DNA of 64,000 nucleotides. It comes from Coriobacteriaceae bacterium. GTDB lineage: Bacteria > Actinomycetota > Coriobacteriia > Coriobacteriales > Coriobacteriaceae. Positions 51,514 to 59,913 of the stretch are shown piece by piece. The stretch spans positions 228,268 to 292,267 of the forward strand of contig SUUG01000011.1 in NCBI GenBank assembly GCA_015062655.1, in the 5' to 3' direction. Numbering within the stretch: position 1 is the first letter of the stretch; each line of letters begins with the position of its first letter. Made by a program: the position numbers and the translations under genes. The notes under the pieces were generated by a model. That model was not told the DNA's origin. It saw only the letters and a list, made by a program, of their open reading frames with translations, and searched no databases.

Positions 51514-51712
51514 ACTTGTACCAGTTTGGGGGACGGGCGATCAAAACTCGCGCGACTTGTACCAGTTTTGCGCCCGCTCTGAAGTAGCTCGAAAATGCAC
51601 AGCCTCTTTACCTGGGGTTTCCCTGTCGAAAAAAGGCGGTCTACCGGCCGGGGCGCCCGAAAGCGGTACAAGAGGCGCGAGGTTTGCATCCAACCGGTCG
51701 AAACCGGTACAA
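51514..51712. repeat. Nested palindromic element, family 3, copy 2
   Basis: CTTGTACCAGTTT at 51514 and CTTGTACCAGTTTT at 51557 face AGCGGTACAAG at 51662 and AAACCGGTACAAG at 51700. Overall 199 bp, against 198 bp for copy 1, with the same ~40-bp spacing of words on each side. The remaining ~700 bp of this 980-bp gap show no convincing gene. Confidence 0.8.
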
Positions 51713-52031
51713 GTCGTACCCAGTTTGCCACAGGCCGGCCTCCGCGGCGCGGGCGCGCGGCCTCAGCAGCACGAAAAGCAAAATGCGTTCAATCCGCTGG
51801 AACGAACTTGGGGGTAGCAATAGGAATTACCACACCATTCGCACGCGATTGCCGAGAGAGTCTGCACGTGATGCCATGGATTATGCTGCTCGCACCAAGA
51901 CCCGACGGCAAGACCCCTGTTCGATGAGATGGGCCGAAACCCGTCAATCAATCGAGTCTTTACACTGCGCCGGTGACCTTGCAAGCAGAGCTTTTCACTC
52001 TGCCCTCGTACTGCAGAGTATCTCCACCTGC

Positions 52032-52538
52032 TCATTGGTGAGCTTCGTAATCGCCCCCGTGCGGGAGATCGAAATAAAATCGCGGAACTCGTCGATATGA
52101 ATCGGGGGGTTCTATGAGGGAAATTGAATCAATCGGCGCATAGTACACGCTGCGCCAATGCAGTCCATCGCGGGCCGCCACATTGTCGACAATCACCTCA
52201 CCGCAGACGGTCCCCTGCGCGAAGATCGCCCCGCCGCATTTGCGATAGAGGTCCTCTCCCCTGTTGAGGGCTGCGAGGAGGATGTCATAGTCGCCAGAGG
52301 CCAATTCATCTCGAGCCCTCTCGAGCTCTCTTTTGAGATGGCGGATCGTGTCTATGGATGTCTTTGAATGCATGAAGAACGCGGTATCGCCAACTTGAGC
52401 GCCTTTTGGTGCTGTCCACTCAACGTAGATGGAGCCCGCCACCTCCTCAACGTCAAACCTACCCCGCTCCTTCATGAAATACAGCACTTCATCGAGGCTT
52501 TTCGGAAACGAGATGTTGGTTATGAATGGACGGCTCAT
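52032..52538 (-). CDS. Unknown soluble protein with a likely frameshift near its C-terminus
   Basis: 168 residues as read. N-terminus MSRPFITNISFPKSLDEVLY, then VEEVAGSIYVEWTAPKGAQV, a charged helix (TIRHLKRELERARDELASGD) and CGGAIFAQGTVCGEVIVDNV. After SLIEPP the frame enters an unnatural DSYRRVPRFYFDL end. Removing one base from a G6 run (plus strand 52104-52109) would continue IHIDEFRDFISISRTGAITK and LTNEQVEIL to a stop at 51995, a far more protein-like end. So the gene is either frame-disrupted, phase-variable or mis-sequenced. Family unknown. GGAAGGGG precedes the ATG. Confidence 0.7.
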   Translation of the reverse strand: MSRPFITNISFPKSLDEVLYFMKERGRFDVEEVAGSIYVEWTAPKGAQVGDTAFFMHSKTSIDTIRHLKRELERARDELASGDYDILLAALNRGEDLYRKCGGAIFAQGTVCGEVIVDNVAARDGLHWRSVYYAPIDSISLIEPPDSYRRVPRFYFDLPHGGDYEAHQ

Positions 52539-52595
52539 CTGCCAACCCCTTCCCAGTCTTCCACTAAAAGGACCTGACAACAGGCATCAAGACGC

Positions 52596-52658
52596 TGCCG
52601 AGCGTTCGAGATACGGGCTTTTTCTTGCTAATCATGCCGAATCACGAACGCTCGGCAT
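52596..52658. repeat. Hairpin element, family 1, copy 8
   Basis: TGCCGAGCGTTCGAGATACG / CACGAACGCTCGGCAT, 38 bp after the nitroreductase stop codon. Confidence 0.85.
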
Positions 52659-52695
52659 CTTCAGGTGGCGGTCAGGTGGCGCGTTGCGGACATGC

Positions 52696-53286
52696 TCAGA
52701 TCAGCACGTCCTCGAGCGCGCGCTTCGGCACGTGGTGCACGGCGTCCTCATCCCGCCAGTAATCGGTGCCCCCATCCGGAGAGGCTGAGAGCGGCTCCAA
52801 GCGCACCTCCTCGACAGGCACCCCGACCGCGAAGACCATGAGCGGTCGCAGGCCATCGGGCAGATCGAGCGCACGCGCCACCTCCGCTTTGTTGAACGCG
52901 TGGAGCATGCAGCCGCCGAGACCCGCCGACGTCGCCGCCAGGAGCAGCGTCTGGGCCGCGATCCCCTCATCGACCTGCGTCGTCGCCCCGTGGCCCGCAT
53001 CGCAGATCACGATGTAGGCTCTCGGCCGCTCGCCGGGCTCGGGACCGTCCCACTCAGGCAGCGCACCTGCCCATTTGAGCTGAGCGAACACGTCATCGCG
53101 CTCGGCCGCATCCGTCACGAGCCGGTACCGGAGCGGCTGCCGGTTCGCGCCCGAGGGCACCTGACGCGCGATGTCCACCAGCGAGGTGAGCGCCTCGCGC
53201 GGCACCGCGGCGCCCTCGTTGAAGCGGCGGCGGCTTCGCGCGTTCCGCACCAGCGCGCCGAACGCTGCAAGATCCCGCTCCTCCAT
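52696..53286 (-). CDS. Nitroreductase family protein
   Basis: 196 residues. RNARSRRRFNEGAAVPREAL and ARQVPSGANRQPLRYRLVTD provide the FMN-binding arginines and the PSG-N-Q element. AAQTLLLAATSAGLGGCMLH and the C-terminal VFAVGVPVEEVRLEPL are family-typical. KWAGALPEWDGPEPGERPRA is a loop often seen in clostridial and actinobacterial members. NAD(P)H-dependent FMN oxidoreductase; substrate unknown. Follows lacD by ~70 bp but beyond a terminator, so probably separately expressed. Confidence 0.9.
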   Translation of the reverse strand: MEERDLAAFGALVRNARSRRRFNEGAAVPREALTSLVDIARQVPSGANRQPLRYRLVTDAAERDDVFAQLKWAGALPEWDGPEPGERPRAYIVICDAGHGATTQVDEGIAAQTLLLAATSAGLGGCMLHAFNKAEVARALDLPDGLRPLMVFAVGVPVEEVRLEPLSASPDGGTDYWRDEDAVHHVPKRALEDVLI

Positions 53287-53306
53287 ACTCTCCCCTTCCC
53301 CGATAT

Positions 53307-53337
53307 GAAAAGGGCCCGCACCCCCAGGCGCGGGCCC
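53307..53337 (-). terminator. Intrinsic terminator of lacD
   Basis: GGGCCCGCGC / GTGCGGGCCC stem followed on the minus strand by TTTTC, ~20 bp after the stop codon. It overlaps the region just upstream of the nitroreductase start. Confidence 0.85.
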
Positions 53338-53357
53338 GCAGACAGCCGGATTTCACC

Positions 53358-54350
53358 TTAGAGGCTGACCGGTGTCGCCGTCTCCTTCAGGACCTCGTTC
53401 AGCTCCTCGACATTCTTACGCCCCTGGTCGCGAAGCCACGCGACGGCGCCGTCCTCACCGCCCTCGCAGAACGCCTTGACGCCGTCGGCCCAGGTGGCGC
53501 GACCGCACAGGACGCCGTTGAAGGTCGAACCGGCCTCCTTGGCGAAGCGCAGGGTCTCACGGAAGAGCTCGGCCGAGACGCCGGCGGAGAGGAAGATGAA
53601 GGGCAGGTCCGTGGCCTCGGCCTGCTCCTTGAAGGCCGCAGCCGCCTCGGCGGCCGTGTAGACCGGCTCGACGCCCTCAGCGGTGTAGCCCTCGACGAAG
53701 GCCATGTTCACCGGCACCTCGACCTTGAGGACGTCGACTCCGTAACGCGGATCGCTGAACTCGCGCATGGACTCGATGACCTTCTTGGGCTTGGCCGAGG
53801 CGAACTCGGCGCCCTTGGGGTCGGCACCGGCCGCGTCGTAGGTCACGATCTCCACGAACAGCGGCATCTCCTCGGCGGCGCACTCGCTGCCGATGCGCTC
53901 CACGAAGGTGCGCTTCTGATCGTTGATCTCGTCGCCCTCGTCGGGATCGAAGTAGAGCAGGAACTTCACCGCGTCGGCCCCGGCCTCCTTGAGACGGCGC
54001 GCGCTCCACACGGAGAGCAGGTCGGGCAGGCGGCCCGGGACCGTGGCGTCGTAACCCGTCTTCTCGTAGGCCACGAGCAGGCCCGCGTTCTTCGCGCGGA
54101 GCTCGGAGGCCGGCAGGCCGTACTCGGGGTCGAGCAGGATCGAGGAGGCGTACGGGGTGAGCTCGCGGGAGACGAGCTTCTTGAACTCGACGATGTCCTC
54201 GTCGGTGGGCTCACGGAACGCGCCGATGAGCTTCTTCATCGCGCCGCGCTGGTCGATGGCGAGCGCGGCGATGACGCCGTCCTCATCCATAGTGGCCGCA
54301 AGACGGGCGCGCTTCTCTTCGGAGATCTGCTTGGTGAATGTCGTTGCCAT
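53358..54350 (-). CDS. lacD: Tagatose 1,6-bisphosphate aldolase (LacD-like class I aldolase)
   Basis: 330 residues. [50 protein letters not shown] and the Schiff-base lysine in [11 protein letters not shown] at about residue 205 define the LacD family, which cleaves tagatose or fructose 1,6-bisphosphate to triose phosphates. [20 protein letters not shown] and [11 protein letters not shown] close the barrel. No lac/tagatose genes are near, so it may serve as the cell's fructose-bisphosphate aldolase. The start MATTFTK is preferred; an ATG three codons earlier sits on the ribosome-binding site. Confidence 0.9.
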   Translation of the reverse strand: MATTFTKQISEEKRARLAATMDEDGVIAALAIDQRGAMKKLIGAFREPTDEDIVEFKKLVSRELTPYASSILLDPEYGLPASELRAKNAGLLVAYEKTGYDATVPGRLPDLLSVWSARRLKEAGADAVKFLLYFDPDEGDEINDQKRTFVERIGSECAAEEMPLFVEIVTYDAAGADPKGAEFASAKPKKVIESMREFSDPRYGVDVLKVEVPVNMAFVEGYTAEGVEPVYTAAEAAAAFKEQAEATDLPFIFLSAGVSAELFRETLRFAKEAGSTFNGVLCGRATWADGVKAFCEGGEDGAVAWLRDQGRKNVEELNEVLKETATPVSL

Positions 54351-54489
54351 GGCGATCATCGTCCTTTCGGGTACCGATGGCGGTTTCACATCACAAGCTA
54401 TATAACCGCTCGGGGCCGATCTAAACGACCGGTCGCCGATGAGCAGAGAGACAACGGCGGCGCAGGCCGGAGCGGGCGGCGCACCCGAG

Positions 54490-54553
54490 ATGCCGAGCGT
54501 TCGTAATCCGGCGTTTCACGCGGCTTTCATGCCGTATTGCGAACGCTCGGCAT
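54490..54553. repeat. Hairpin element, family 1, copy 9
   Basis: ATGCCGAGCGTTCGTAATCC / TGCGAACGCTCGGCAT, 54 bp after the HelD-like gene's stop codon and upstream of lacD. Confidence 0.9.
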
Positions 54554-54606
54554 CTGGGCGCCGGGCAGCGGGCATCGGGCAGCCGGGCAGCCGGGGTCGC
54601 GGCCGC

Positions 54607-56754
54607 TTAGGCGAGCAGCGGCGACAGCTCGCCCTCGGCGAGGATCGTCACCTGGTGCATCGCGCGGGAAACGGCCGTGTAGAGCTGCCGGCGGGCGAGC
54701 TCGGTATCCGGATAGGTCCGAGCGTCCGCGTCGGCGATCACCACGTGGTCGAACTCCAAGCCCTTCGCCATCGACAGGGTCACGATGACCGCCCCCGACG
54801 CCGGCAACGACTCCGTCCGCTTGAGCACCGAGACGCGTCCGCCGAGCGCTCGGCCCAGCCGATGCGCCGCGCCGCCGTCATGGGCCACGATCGCCGTCAG
54901 GCCCTCGGTGTCGGCCAGCGCCTCGTCGGCCACCGCGCCGAGCGCCTCCACGAGCGCGCCCTCGTCGGCGAAGACCTCCCGACGCACGGCGCGTCCCTCG
55001 CGCCGCACGCTCGCGAGCTTGATGTCGTCGCCCATGTTCACCAAGCCGCTGAACACCGCCGTTACCTCCGGCGAGGAGCGGTAGCTCGTGAGCAGGCGGC
55101 ACACGTCCACCTTCCCATGGCTCGCCTCGAAGATCTCGCGGATCTCGTCGAAGCTCGCGGTCCCCTCGCGGATCGCCTGGTTGGGATCGCCCAGCAGCAG
55201 GAAGTGCGCCCCGCTGAAGAACCGCGCGAGCACGCGCAGCTGCGCCGCCGAGTAATCCTGCACCTCGTCGACCATGACGTAGCGCACCCCCGCCCCGGCA
55301 CGGCCGGCGATCAGCAGCCGCAGGTAGAGGAGCTCCGTGGCGGAGAGCGTCTTCTGCCCGAGCAGGCGCATCCCGATGCGGTCGAGCCGCAGCCACGCCA
55401 TCTGGTCGATGGACTCCTCGGCCTCGGCGGCGAAGAGCTGGTCGAGATAGGCCCGCGTCAGCTCGGCCGTCTCCTGCTCATCCGACGGGTTCGCAGTCAC
55501 GCCCAAAAGCCTGATCTGCTCCTCGACATCGAGGGCGAGCATCCGCTCCTGCCAGACCTCGCTCTTCGCCATGCTCGCGAGCCGGCGATCGAGCCGGTCG
55601 TGAAGCTCATCGCCCACGAGCGCGCAGAACCGGGGCCCCACCCCGAACTTCAGGTTCTTGGACACCGCGCTCGCGATCTGAGTGCCCGAGAGCAGCGTCT
55701 CCTCCCCCACCGTGATCGCACGCACGTCGGCATCCTCGATCGCGGCAGTGGGCAGGCGCTGCTCGAGCAGGTCGAGCGAGGCGGCCGGCGTCTGGGAGCC
55801 GTCGTCGCGGTTCCCCGCGCCTTGGCGCTCCACGAAATCGCGCCAGGTGAACAGCTGCGGGTTCGCCTCGCCCATCGAGGGCAGGACGCCGTCGATGTAG
55901 CGCTCGAAGACCTCGTTGGGGCTGAACAGGTACACCTGATCGGCCGACAGCGACTCGTGCTCCCGGTAGAGCAGGTAGGCGATACGCTGCAACATGACCG
56001 ATGTCTTGCCCGATCCGGCGATGCCCGCCACGAGCATCACCGGCACGTCGGCATGGCGCACAACCTCGTTCTGCTCGCGCTGGATCGTCGCCGTGATCGC
56101 CTTGAGCTTCTCGGAGTGGTGTGACCGCAGCGCGTTCAGCAGGAGCGAGTCCTCGATGGCCACCGTCGTATCGAAATAGGCGCGCAGGGTGTCGCGGTCG
56201 ATATCGAACTGCCGGCGCAGCTCAAGCTCGACGGTGCGCAGCGCCCCGTTGACCGTGTAGGAGGTGGTCCCGTTCTCTTGGTTGTAGTACGTCTCGGCGA
56301 TGGGGTTTCTCCAGTCCACAACCAACGGGATATGGTGCTCGTCGGTCATGCCCGCGGCGCCGATGTACACGTCGCGCGCCGGGCGGTCGGGACGCATCTT
56401 CAGCCGCACCTTCGCGAAATAGGGCTGGCGCAGGAGGAGCAGCACGCGTCGCAGGCGGTCGACGCTGAAATCGTGGTACTGGTTGTACGCGTCGATGACG
56501 GCGTTCAGCGTCTCGATCGCAGCGAGCGTCTCCATGGTCTCGTCGGCACCGCCGAAATCGGGGCGGATCTCCTCGCTCATGGTCACCAGGTCGGCAGCGG
56601 CCTGCTTGTGATCGTGCTCGAGCTGATGGGTCAACTCATCGCGGTAGGTGATGAGCTGGGCGTAGATCGCATCGAGATGCGCCTGCTCCTCGCGCATGAC
56701 GGGGTCGTCTGGCGCCTCCGCGGGCGCGGTATCGGGCGTGATGTCCTCTGACAT
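54607..56754 (-). CDS. helD: HelD-like superfamily 1 DNA helicase / RNA polymerase-associated ATPase
   Basis: 715 residues. The N-terminal ~200 residues are helical (REEQAHLDAIYAQLITYRDE, a possible coiled-coil arm), followed by a split UvrD-type motor: Walker A GIAGSGKTSVMLQRIAYLL near 240, Walker B YVMVDEVQDYS near 490, motif III LLLGDPNQAI, motif IV LTSYRSSPEV, and VTLSMAKGLEFDHVVIADAD plus YTAVSRA at the end. HelD proteins pull stalled RNA polymerase off DNA and can confer rifamycin tolerance in some actinobacteria. GAGGAGG precedes the ATG. Monocistronic. Confidence 0.88.
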   Translation of the reverse strand: MSEDITPDTAPAEAPDDPVMREEQAHLDAIYAQLITYRDELTHQLEHDHKQAAADLVTMSEEIRPDFGGADETMETLAAIETLNAVIDAYNQYHDFSVDRLRRVLLLLRQPYFAKVRLKMRPDRPARDVYIGAAGMTDEHHIPLVVDWRNPIAETYYNQENGTTSYTVNGALRTVELELRRQFDIDRDTLRAYFDTTVAIEDSLLLNALRSHHSEKLKAITATIQREQNEVVRHADVPVMLVAGIAGSGKTSVMLQRIAYLLYREHESLSADQVYLFSPNEVFERYIDGVLPSMGEANPQLFTWRDFVERQGAGNRDDGSQTPAASLDLLEQRLPTAAIEDADVRAITVGEETLLSGTQIASAVSKNLKFGVGPRFCALVGDELHDRLDRRLASMAKSEVWQERMLALDVEEQIRLLGVTANPSDEQETAELTRAYLDQLFAAEAEESIDQMAWLRLDRIGMRLLGQKTLSATELLYLRLLIAGRAGAGVRYVMVDEVQDYSAAQLRVLARFFSGAHFLLLGDPNQAIREGTASFDEIREIFEASHGKVDVCRLLTSYRSSPEVTAVFSGLVNMGDDIKLASVRREGRAVRREVFADEGALVEALGAVADEALADTEGLTAIVAHDGGAAHRLGRALGGRVSVLKRTESLPASGAVIVTLSMAKGLEFDHVVIADADARTYPDTELARRQLYTAVSRAMHQVTILAEGELSPLLA

Positions 56755-56893
56755 AGGTCCTCCTCGTGTTCGCGCCTCAAGTGTACCCAAGTTGCCCCGA
56801 GACGGGTTGCGGCGCGGGCGGGCGGTAGGGGTTTTCCAGGGTGGCTGATTCGGGCGCACCCCGGGGTGCAGCGCCATTATGTCGACTTCTTGC

Positions 56894-56996
56894 GGAAGTG
56901 CACCGCCCGTGCGGAAGACTCCGTTCAAGCCCAAAGAATCCGCAGGTCAGAGCACGTCAAGATATTCCGGAAGTGCATCGATCGAGCACTTCCGGC
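56894..56996. repeat. Nested palindromic element, family 5, copy 2
   Basis: CGGAAGTGCACCGC (56893) is followed by a perfect stem CCGGAAGTGC / GCACTTCCGG with loop ATCGATCGA-like (56968-56995). AATCGATGCAC (57011) may be an additional right arm. Related to the element at 47500. The gap of ~480 bp between helD and rplA otherwise holds a direct repeat and the rplA terminator. Confidence 0.7.
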
Positions 56997-57075
56997 ATAT
57001 CTCGACACGAAATCGATGCACACCCGCCAAAACTCGACATGATTCGAGGCATCCCACGCAGGCGGCCCGCCACAG

Positions 57076-57159
57076 CCGGCACTCGCCCGCGCCCGAGACG
57101 CACGCCCCGCGCAGGTGGCCCGTAACGTCCGGCACTCACCGGCGCCCGAGACGCACGCC
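57076..57159. repeat. 31-bp direct repeat, two copies 53 bp apart
   Basis: 57076-57106 and 57129-57159 differ at about three positions; both begin CCGGCACTC and end CCCGAGACGCACGCC. Lies just downstream of the rplA terminator. Confidence 0.7.
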
Positions 57160-57173
57160 CGACACCCCTCGCA

Positions 57174-57209
57174 AAACAAAACCCGGCCCGCCGACAGGCG
57201 AACCGGGTT
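57174..57209 (-). terminator. Intrinsic terminator of the secE-nusG-rplKA operon
   Basis: AACCCGG / CCGGGTT with an inner GCCTGTCGGC stem, then TTGTTTTG on the minus strand, 25 bp after rplA. Confidence 0.85.
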
Positions 57210-57233
57210 GCACGCGATGTGTTTGCCTCAGGC

Positions 57234-57944
57234 TTACTCAGCCATGAAGTCACGCTGGACGGAGGAGTCAACCTTGACGCCCGGGCCCATCGTGGAGGAG
57301 ATGGAGATGCTCTTGACGTAGCGGCCCTTGGCGGAAGCGGGCTTCACGCGGAGGATCTCGGTGTAGAGCGCACCGTAGTTCTCAACGAGCTTCTCGTTGT
57401 CGAAGGAGACGCGGCCCACGGGGACGTGGCAGATGCCGTACCGGTCGGCGCGGTACTCCACGCGGCCGGCCTTGAGCTCGGAGACCATCTTGGCGACGTC
57501 CATGGTCACGGTGCCGAGCTTGGGGTTCGGCATGAGGCCACGGGGACCGAGGATCTTACCGATGCGGCCGACCTTGGCCATCATGTTCGGCGTGGCGATC
57601 GCGGCGTCGAAGTTGATCTCGCCGCCCTGGATCGCGGCCACGAGCTCATCGGAGCCGATGACGTCAGCGCCGGCCTCCTCGGCCTCGCGCGCCTTCTCGC
57701 CCTCGGCGAAGACGGCCACGCGGACGGTCTTGCCGGTGCCGTGCGGCAGGGAGATGGAGCCGCGGATGCTCTGATCGGCCTTGCGGGTGTCGATGCCCAG
57801 GCGGAAGTGGACCTCGACGGTCTCGTCGAACTTGGCGTGAGCGGTGCCCTTGACGAGCTTCACGGCCTGGAGCGGGGTGTACACAGCGGTGCGGTCGATC
57901 TTCTCAGCCGCAGCGCGGTAGTTCTTGCCATGCTTCTGTGCCAT
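57234..57944 (-). CDS. rplA: Ribosomal protein L1
   Basis: 236 residues. L1-stalk protein and, in studied species, translational repressor of the rplKA m[63 protein letters not shown] and [26 protein letters not shown] are conserved. ATG after AGGAGGT; a longer frame upstream is unused. Last gene of its operon: a terminator follows, instead of rplJ as in the classical cluster. Confidence 0.97.
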   Translation of the reverse strand: MAQKHGKNYRAAAEKIDRTAVYTPLQAVKLVKGTAHAKFDETVEVHFRLGIDTRKADQSIRGSISLPHGTGKTVRVAVFAEGEKAREAEEAGADVIGSDELVAAIQGGEINFDAAIATPNMMAKVGRIGKILGPRGLMPNPKLGTVTMDVAKMVSELKAGRVEYRADRYGICHVPVGRVSFDNEKLVENYGALYTEILRVKPASAKGRYVKSISISSTMGPGVKVDSSVQRDFMAE

Positions 57945-58040
57945 AGCGATTACCTCCTGTGGTGCAAGCGGGCGGTTGCCCTTCCACATCGTGCGCGGCC
58001 GCCGGATGCGGCTGCGCGGTTACCTGAAGTGAGCGCCGAG

Positions 58041-58469
58041 CTACTCGGCGATGGTCACGCCCATGGAGCGGGCGGTGCCGGCCACGATCTTCTTGGCGGC
58101 GTCGATATCGTTGGCGTTGAGGTCCGGCATCTTGATCTCGGCGATCTTGGTGAGCTGCTCATCGGTGAGCTGGCCGACCTTGACGCTCTGCGGGGTGGCG
58201 GAGCCGCCCTTGAGCTTGAGCTCCTTCTTGATCAGGTGGGCCGCCGGCGGGGTCTTGGTGACGAAGTCGAACGTGCGATCCTCGTACACGGTGATCTCGA
58301 CGGGGATGATGTCGCCCATCTTGTCCTGCGTGGCGGCGTTGAACGCCTGGCAGAACTGCATGATGTTGACCTGGGCGGCACCGAGGGCGGGACCCACCGG
58401 AGGAGCAGGGTTGGCCTGGCCGGCCGGGATCTGAAGCTTGATGACGGTGGCAACCTTCTTATCAGCCAT
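58041..58469 (-). CDS. rplK: Ribosomal protein L11
   Basis: 142 residues. Binds 23S rRNA at the GTPase centre. [58 protein letters not shown] and [16 protein letters not shown] match the family throughout. GAAAGGAT precedes the ATG. It is 127 bp after nusG, with a hairpin in the gap, and 96 bp before rplA. Confidence 0.97.
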   Translation of the reverse strand: MADKKVATVIKLQIPAGQANPAPPVGPALGAAQVNIMQFCQAFNAATQDKMGDIIPVEITVYEDRTFDFVTKTPPAAHLIKKELKLKGGSATPQSVKVGQLTDEQLTKIAEIKMPDLNANDIDAAKKIVAGTARSMGVTIAE

Positions 58470-58536
58470 GTCATATCCTTTCAAACACGTGCGTGTGAAC
58501 TTGCTATAGCGCAAGCGCCCTCACCCCAAGAAGCAC

Positions 58537-58562
58537 GCCTTGCCGGTGAGCGGCCGGCAGGC
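58537..58562 (-). other. Intercistronic hairpin between nusG and rplK
   Basis: GCCTGCCGG / CCGGCAAGGC forms a 9-10-bp stem in the 127-bp leader of rplK. No U-tract, so more likely a processing or regulatory structure than a terminator. Confidence 0.4.
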
Positions 58563-58596
58563 GATGAGGCTCGCGCGCGAGGCGACGGGGAAGCAG

Positions 58597-59133
58597 CTAG
58601 GCGATGACCTCGATCTGGTCGAACGTGAGCTCGACCGGGGTATCGCGACCGAAGATGAGAAGCGACACCTTGATCTTGCCCGCCTCGGCGTTGACCTCGG
58701 AGACCTGACCGTCGAAGCCGGCCAAGGGGCCGCTGGTGACGCGGACGGAGGTGCCGACCTCGAGGCTCACGGCCGTGCGCTTCGGGGTGTCGCCCTTATC
58801 GGACTTCCGCATCATCTTGTTGTACTCATCACGGGAGAGCGGGGCGGGCTTGCCGTTGGCGCCAAGGAATCCGGTGACACCGGGCGTGTTGCGGACGCAG
58901 GTCCAAGCGTCGTCGTCCATCTCCATGCGCACGAGGACATAGCTCGGGAAGATCTTGGCGTCCTTCACCTCGCGCTTGCCACCCTCTTTGATCTCGGTGA
59001 CGCGCTCGGTGGGAATCTGGATATCGAAGATGCGGTCCTGCATCCCCATGGTGTCGATGCGGTGCTCGAGATCGGCCTTGACCTTGTTCTCGTAGCCCGA
59101 ATACGTGTGAACGATGTACCAGCGCTTGGACAT
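58597..59133 (-). CDS. nusG: Transcription elongation/antitermination factor NusG
   Basis: 178 residues. The NGN domain that binds RNA polymerase ([48 protein letters not shown]) and the C-terminal KOW domain ([40 protein letters not shown]) are both complete. It starts one base after the secE stop, so the two are tightly coupled. Confidence 0.97.
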   Translation of the reverse strand: MSKRWYIVHTYSGYENKVKADLEHRIDTMGMQDRIFDIQIPTERVTEIKEGGKREVKDAKIFPSYVLVRMEMDDDAWTCVRNTPGVTGFLGANGKPAPLSRDEYNKMMRKSDKGDTPKRTAVSLEVGTSVRVTSGPLAGFDGQVSEVNAEAGKIKVSLLIFGRDTPVELTFDQIEVIA

Positions 59134-59134
59134 G

Positions 59135-59368
59135 CTACCCCCTCAGGCTCGAGAAGAGCACCAGACCCTGGCTGATGACCAGATCGAGCAGGGCGATGAC
59201 GACGCCCACGACCACGAGGGAGACGCACACCGCGACGGAGTAGTTGATGAGCTCCTTCTTGCTGGGCCACACGACCCGACGCATCTCGGAGCGCACGCTC
59301 GAGAAGTAGCCGCGCACGCGCGCGGGGAACCCGGGCTTGCCCTTCTTCGTCTTCGTCTTGTTGGCCAT
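59135..59368 (-). CDS. secE: Preprotein translocase subunit SecE
   Basis: 77 residues. A basic N-terminus ([13 protein letters not shown]), the amphipathic helix [20 protein letters not shown] with the conserved VxWPS/T-K/R motif, and one membrane helix ([20 protein letters not shown]). Part of the SecYEG channel. GGAGGTTGGAG precedes the ATG. Follows tRNA-Trp. Confidence 0.95.
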   Translation of the reverse strand: MANKTKTKKGKPGFPARVRGYFSSVRSEMRRVVWPSKKELINYSVAVCVSLVVVGVVIALLDLVISQGLVLFSSLRG

Positions 59369-59407
59369 CGCTCCAACCTCCGGCGTCTCCGCCTAATCCG
59401 TAGAAAC

Positions 59408-59432
59408 CGTAAGCCTCCGGAGAGGCTTACGG
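59408..59432 (-). other. Hairpin between tRNA-Trp and secE
   Basis: GTAAGCCTC / GAGGCTTAC stem with a 4-base loop, followed on the minus strand by GGTTTCT. Probably a processing or partial termination signal separating the tRNA from the secE mRNA. Confidence 0.45.
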
Positions 59433-59441
59433 ATGAATGAC

Positions 59442-59517
59442 TGGCACGCCAGGAAGGACTCGAACCCTCAACACTCGGTTTTGGAGACCGATGCTCTACC
59501 AATTGAACTACTGGCGT
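59442..59517 (-). tRNA. tRNA-Trp (anticodon CCA)
   Basis: 76 nt with encoded CCA. Acceptor ACGCCAG/CTGGCGT, D-arm GTTCAATTGGTAGAGC, anticodon loop CTCCAAA, T-loop TTCGAGT. It sits between rpmG and secE, a typical location in bacteria. Confidence 0.95.
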
Positions 59518-59532
59518 GTGGGATGTGGGAGA

Positions 59533-59682
59533 CTAACGCGTCTCCTTGTGCAGCGTATGCTTGTGGCACCAAGGGCAGTACTTTTTGATCTCCATGCGGT
59601 CGGGCTGGTTAGCCTTGTTCTTGGTCGTCGTGTAGTTACGACGCTTGCAGTCCGTGCATGCGAGTGTAACCTGTGTACGCAT
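59533..59682 (-). CDS. rpmG: Ribosomal protein L33, zinc-ribbon type
   Basis: 49 residues, too short for default gene finding. [20 protein letters not shown], then [19 protein letters not shown]. The two CxxC pairs (CTDC, CPWC) show the zinc-binding form. CAGGAGG precedes the ATG. First gene of the rpmG-tRNA-Trp-secE-nusG-rplK-rplA run, with the promoter just upstream. Confidence 0.95.
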   Translation of the reverse strand: MRTQVTLACTDCKRRNYTTTKNKANQPDRMEIKKYCPWCHKHTLHKETR

Positions 59683-59738
59683 TCATCCTCCTGTAGACAA
59701 TCACTGCCAGACGTCTGTCGCTGACAGCGCGGTTGTAG

Positions 59739-59768
59739 ACAATATCAGGTAGCGGGGTTTGTTGTCAA
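59739..59768 (-). promoter_or_regulatory. Promoter of the rpmG-secE-nusG-rplKA operon
   Basis: TTGACA, 18-bp spacer and TATTGT with a TG extension (TGATATTGT) on the minus strand, ~55 bp upstream of rpmG. Confidence 0.8.
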
Positions 59769-59849
59769 CAAGGAGGCCACAAGAGCTGCCGGTTCGACAA
59801 AACCACCACGTATCTGCCGGGGGGGGGGTCGATGGCTCCCTCTCCCCAA

Positions 59850-59884
59850 CAGAAAGCCCGGCACCTGCGAAAGGCGCCGGGCTT
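59850..59884 (-). terminator. Intrinsic terminator of tuf
   Basis: AAGCCCGGC / GCCGGGCTT stem followed by TCTGTT on the minus strand, 30 bp after tuf. A run of ten G (59819-59828) lies just beyond. Confidence 0.85.
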
Positions 59885-59913
59885 GAAACAACCGTTACCG
59901 GTTTTGTGCGAAC

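Noticed and set aside
51210..51587. Frame containing LNLIEVVFAFHGHEKKTDRY downstream of the EcsC operon
   Set aside because: The segment looks slightly protein-like but has no start, and runs into a family 3 repeat. At best a short remnant.
24716..54553. Family 1 repeats as insertion-sequence ends
   Set aside because: No transposase frame or target-site duplication accompanies any copy. Each copy is complete in itself.
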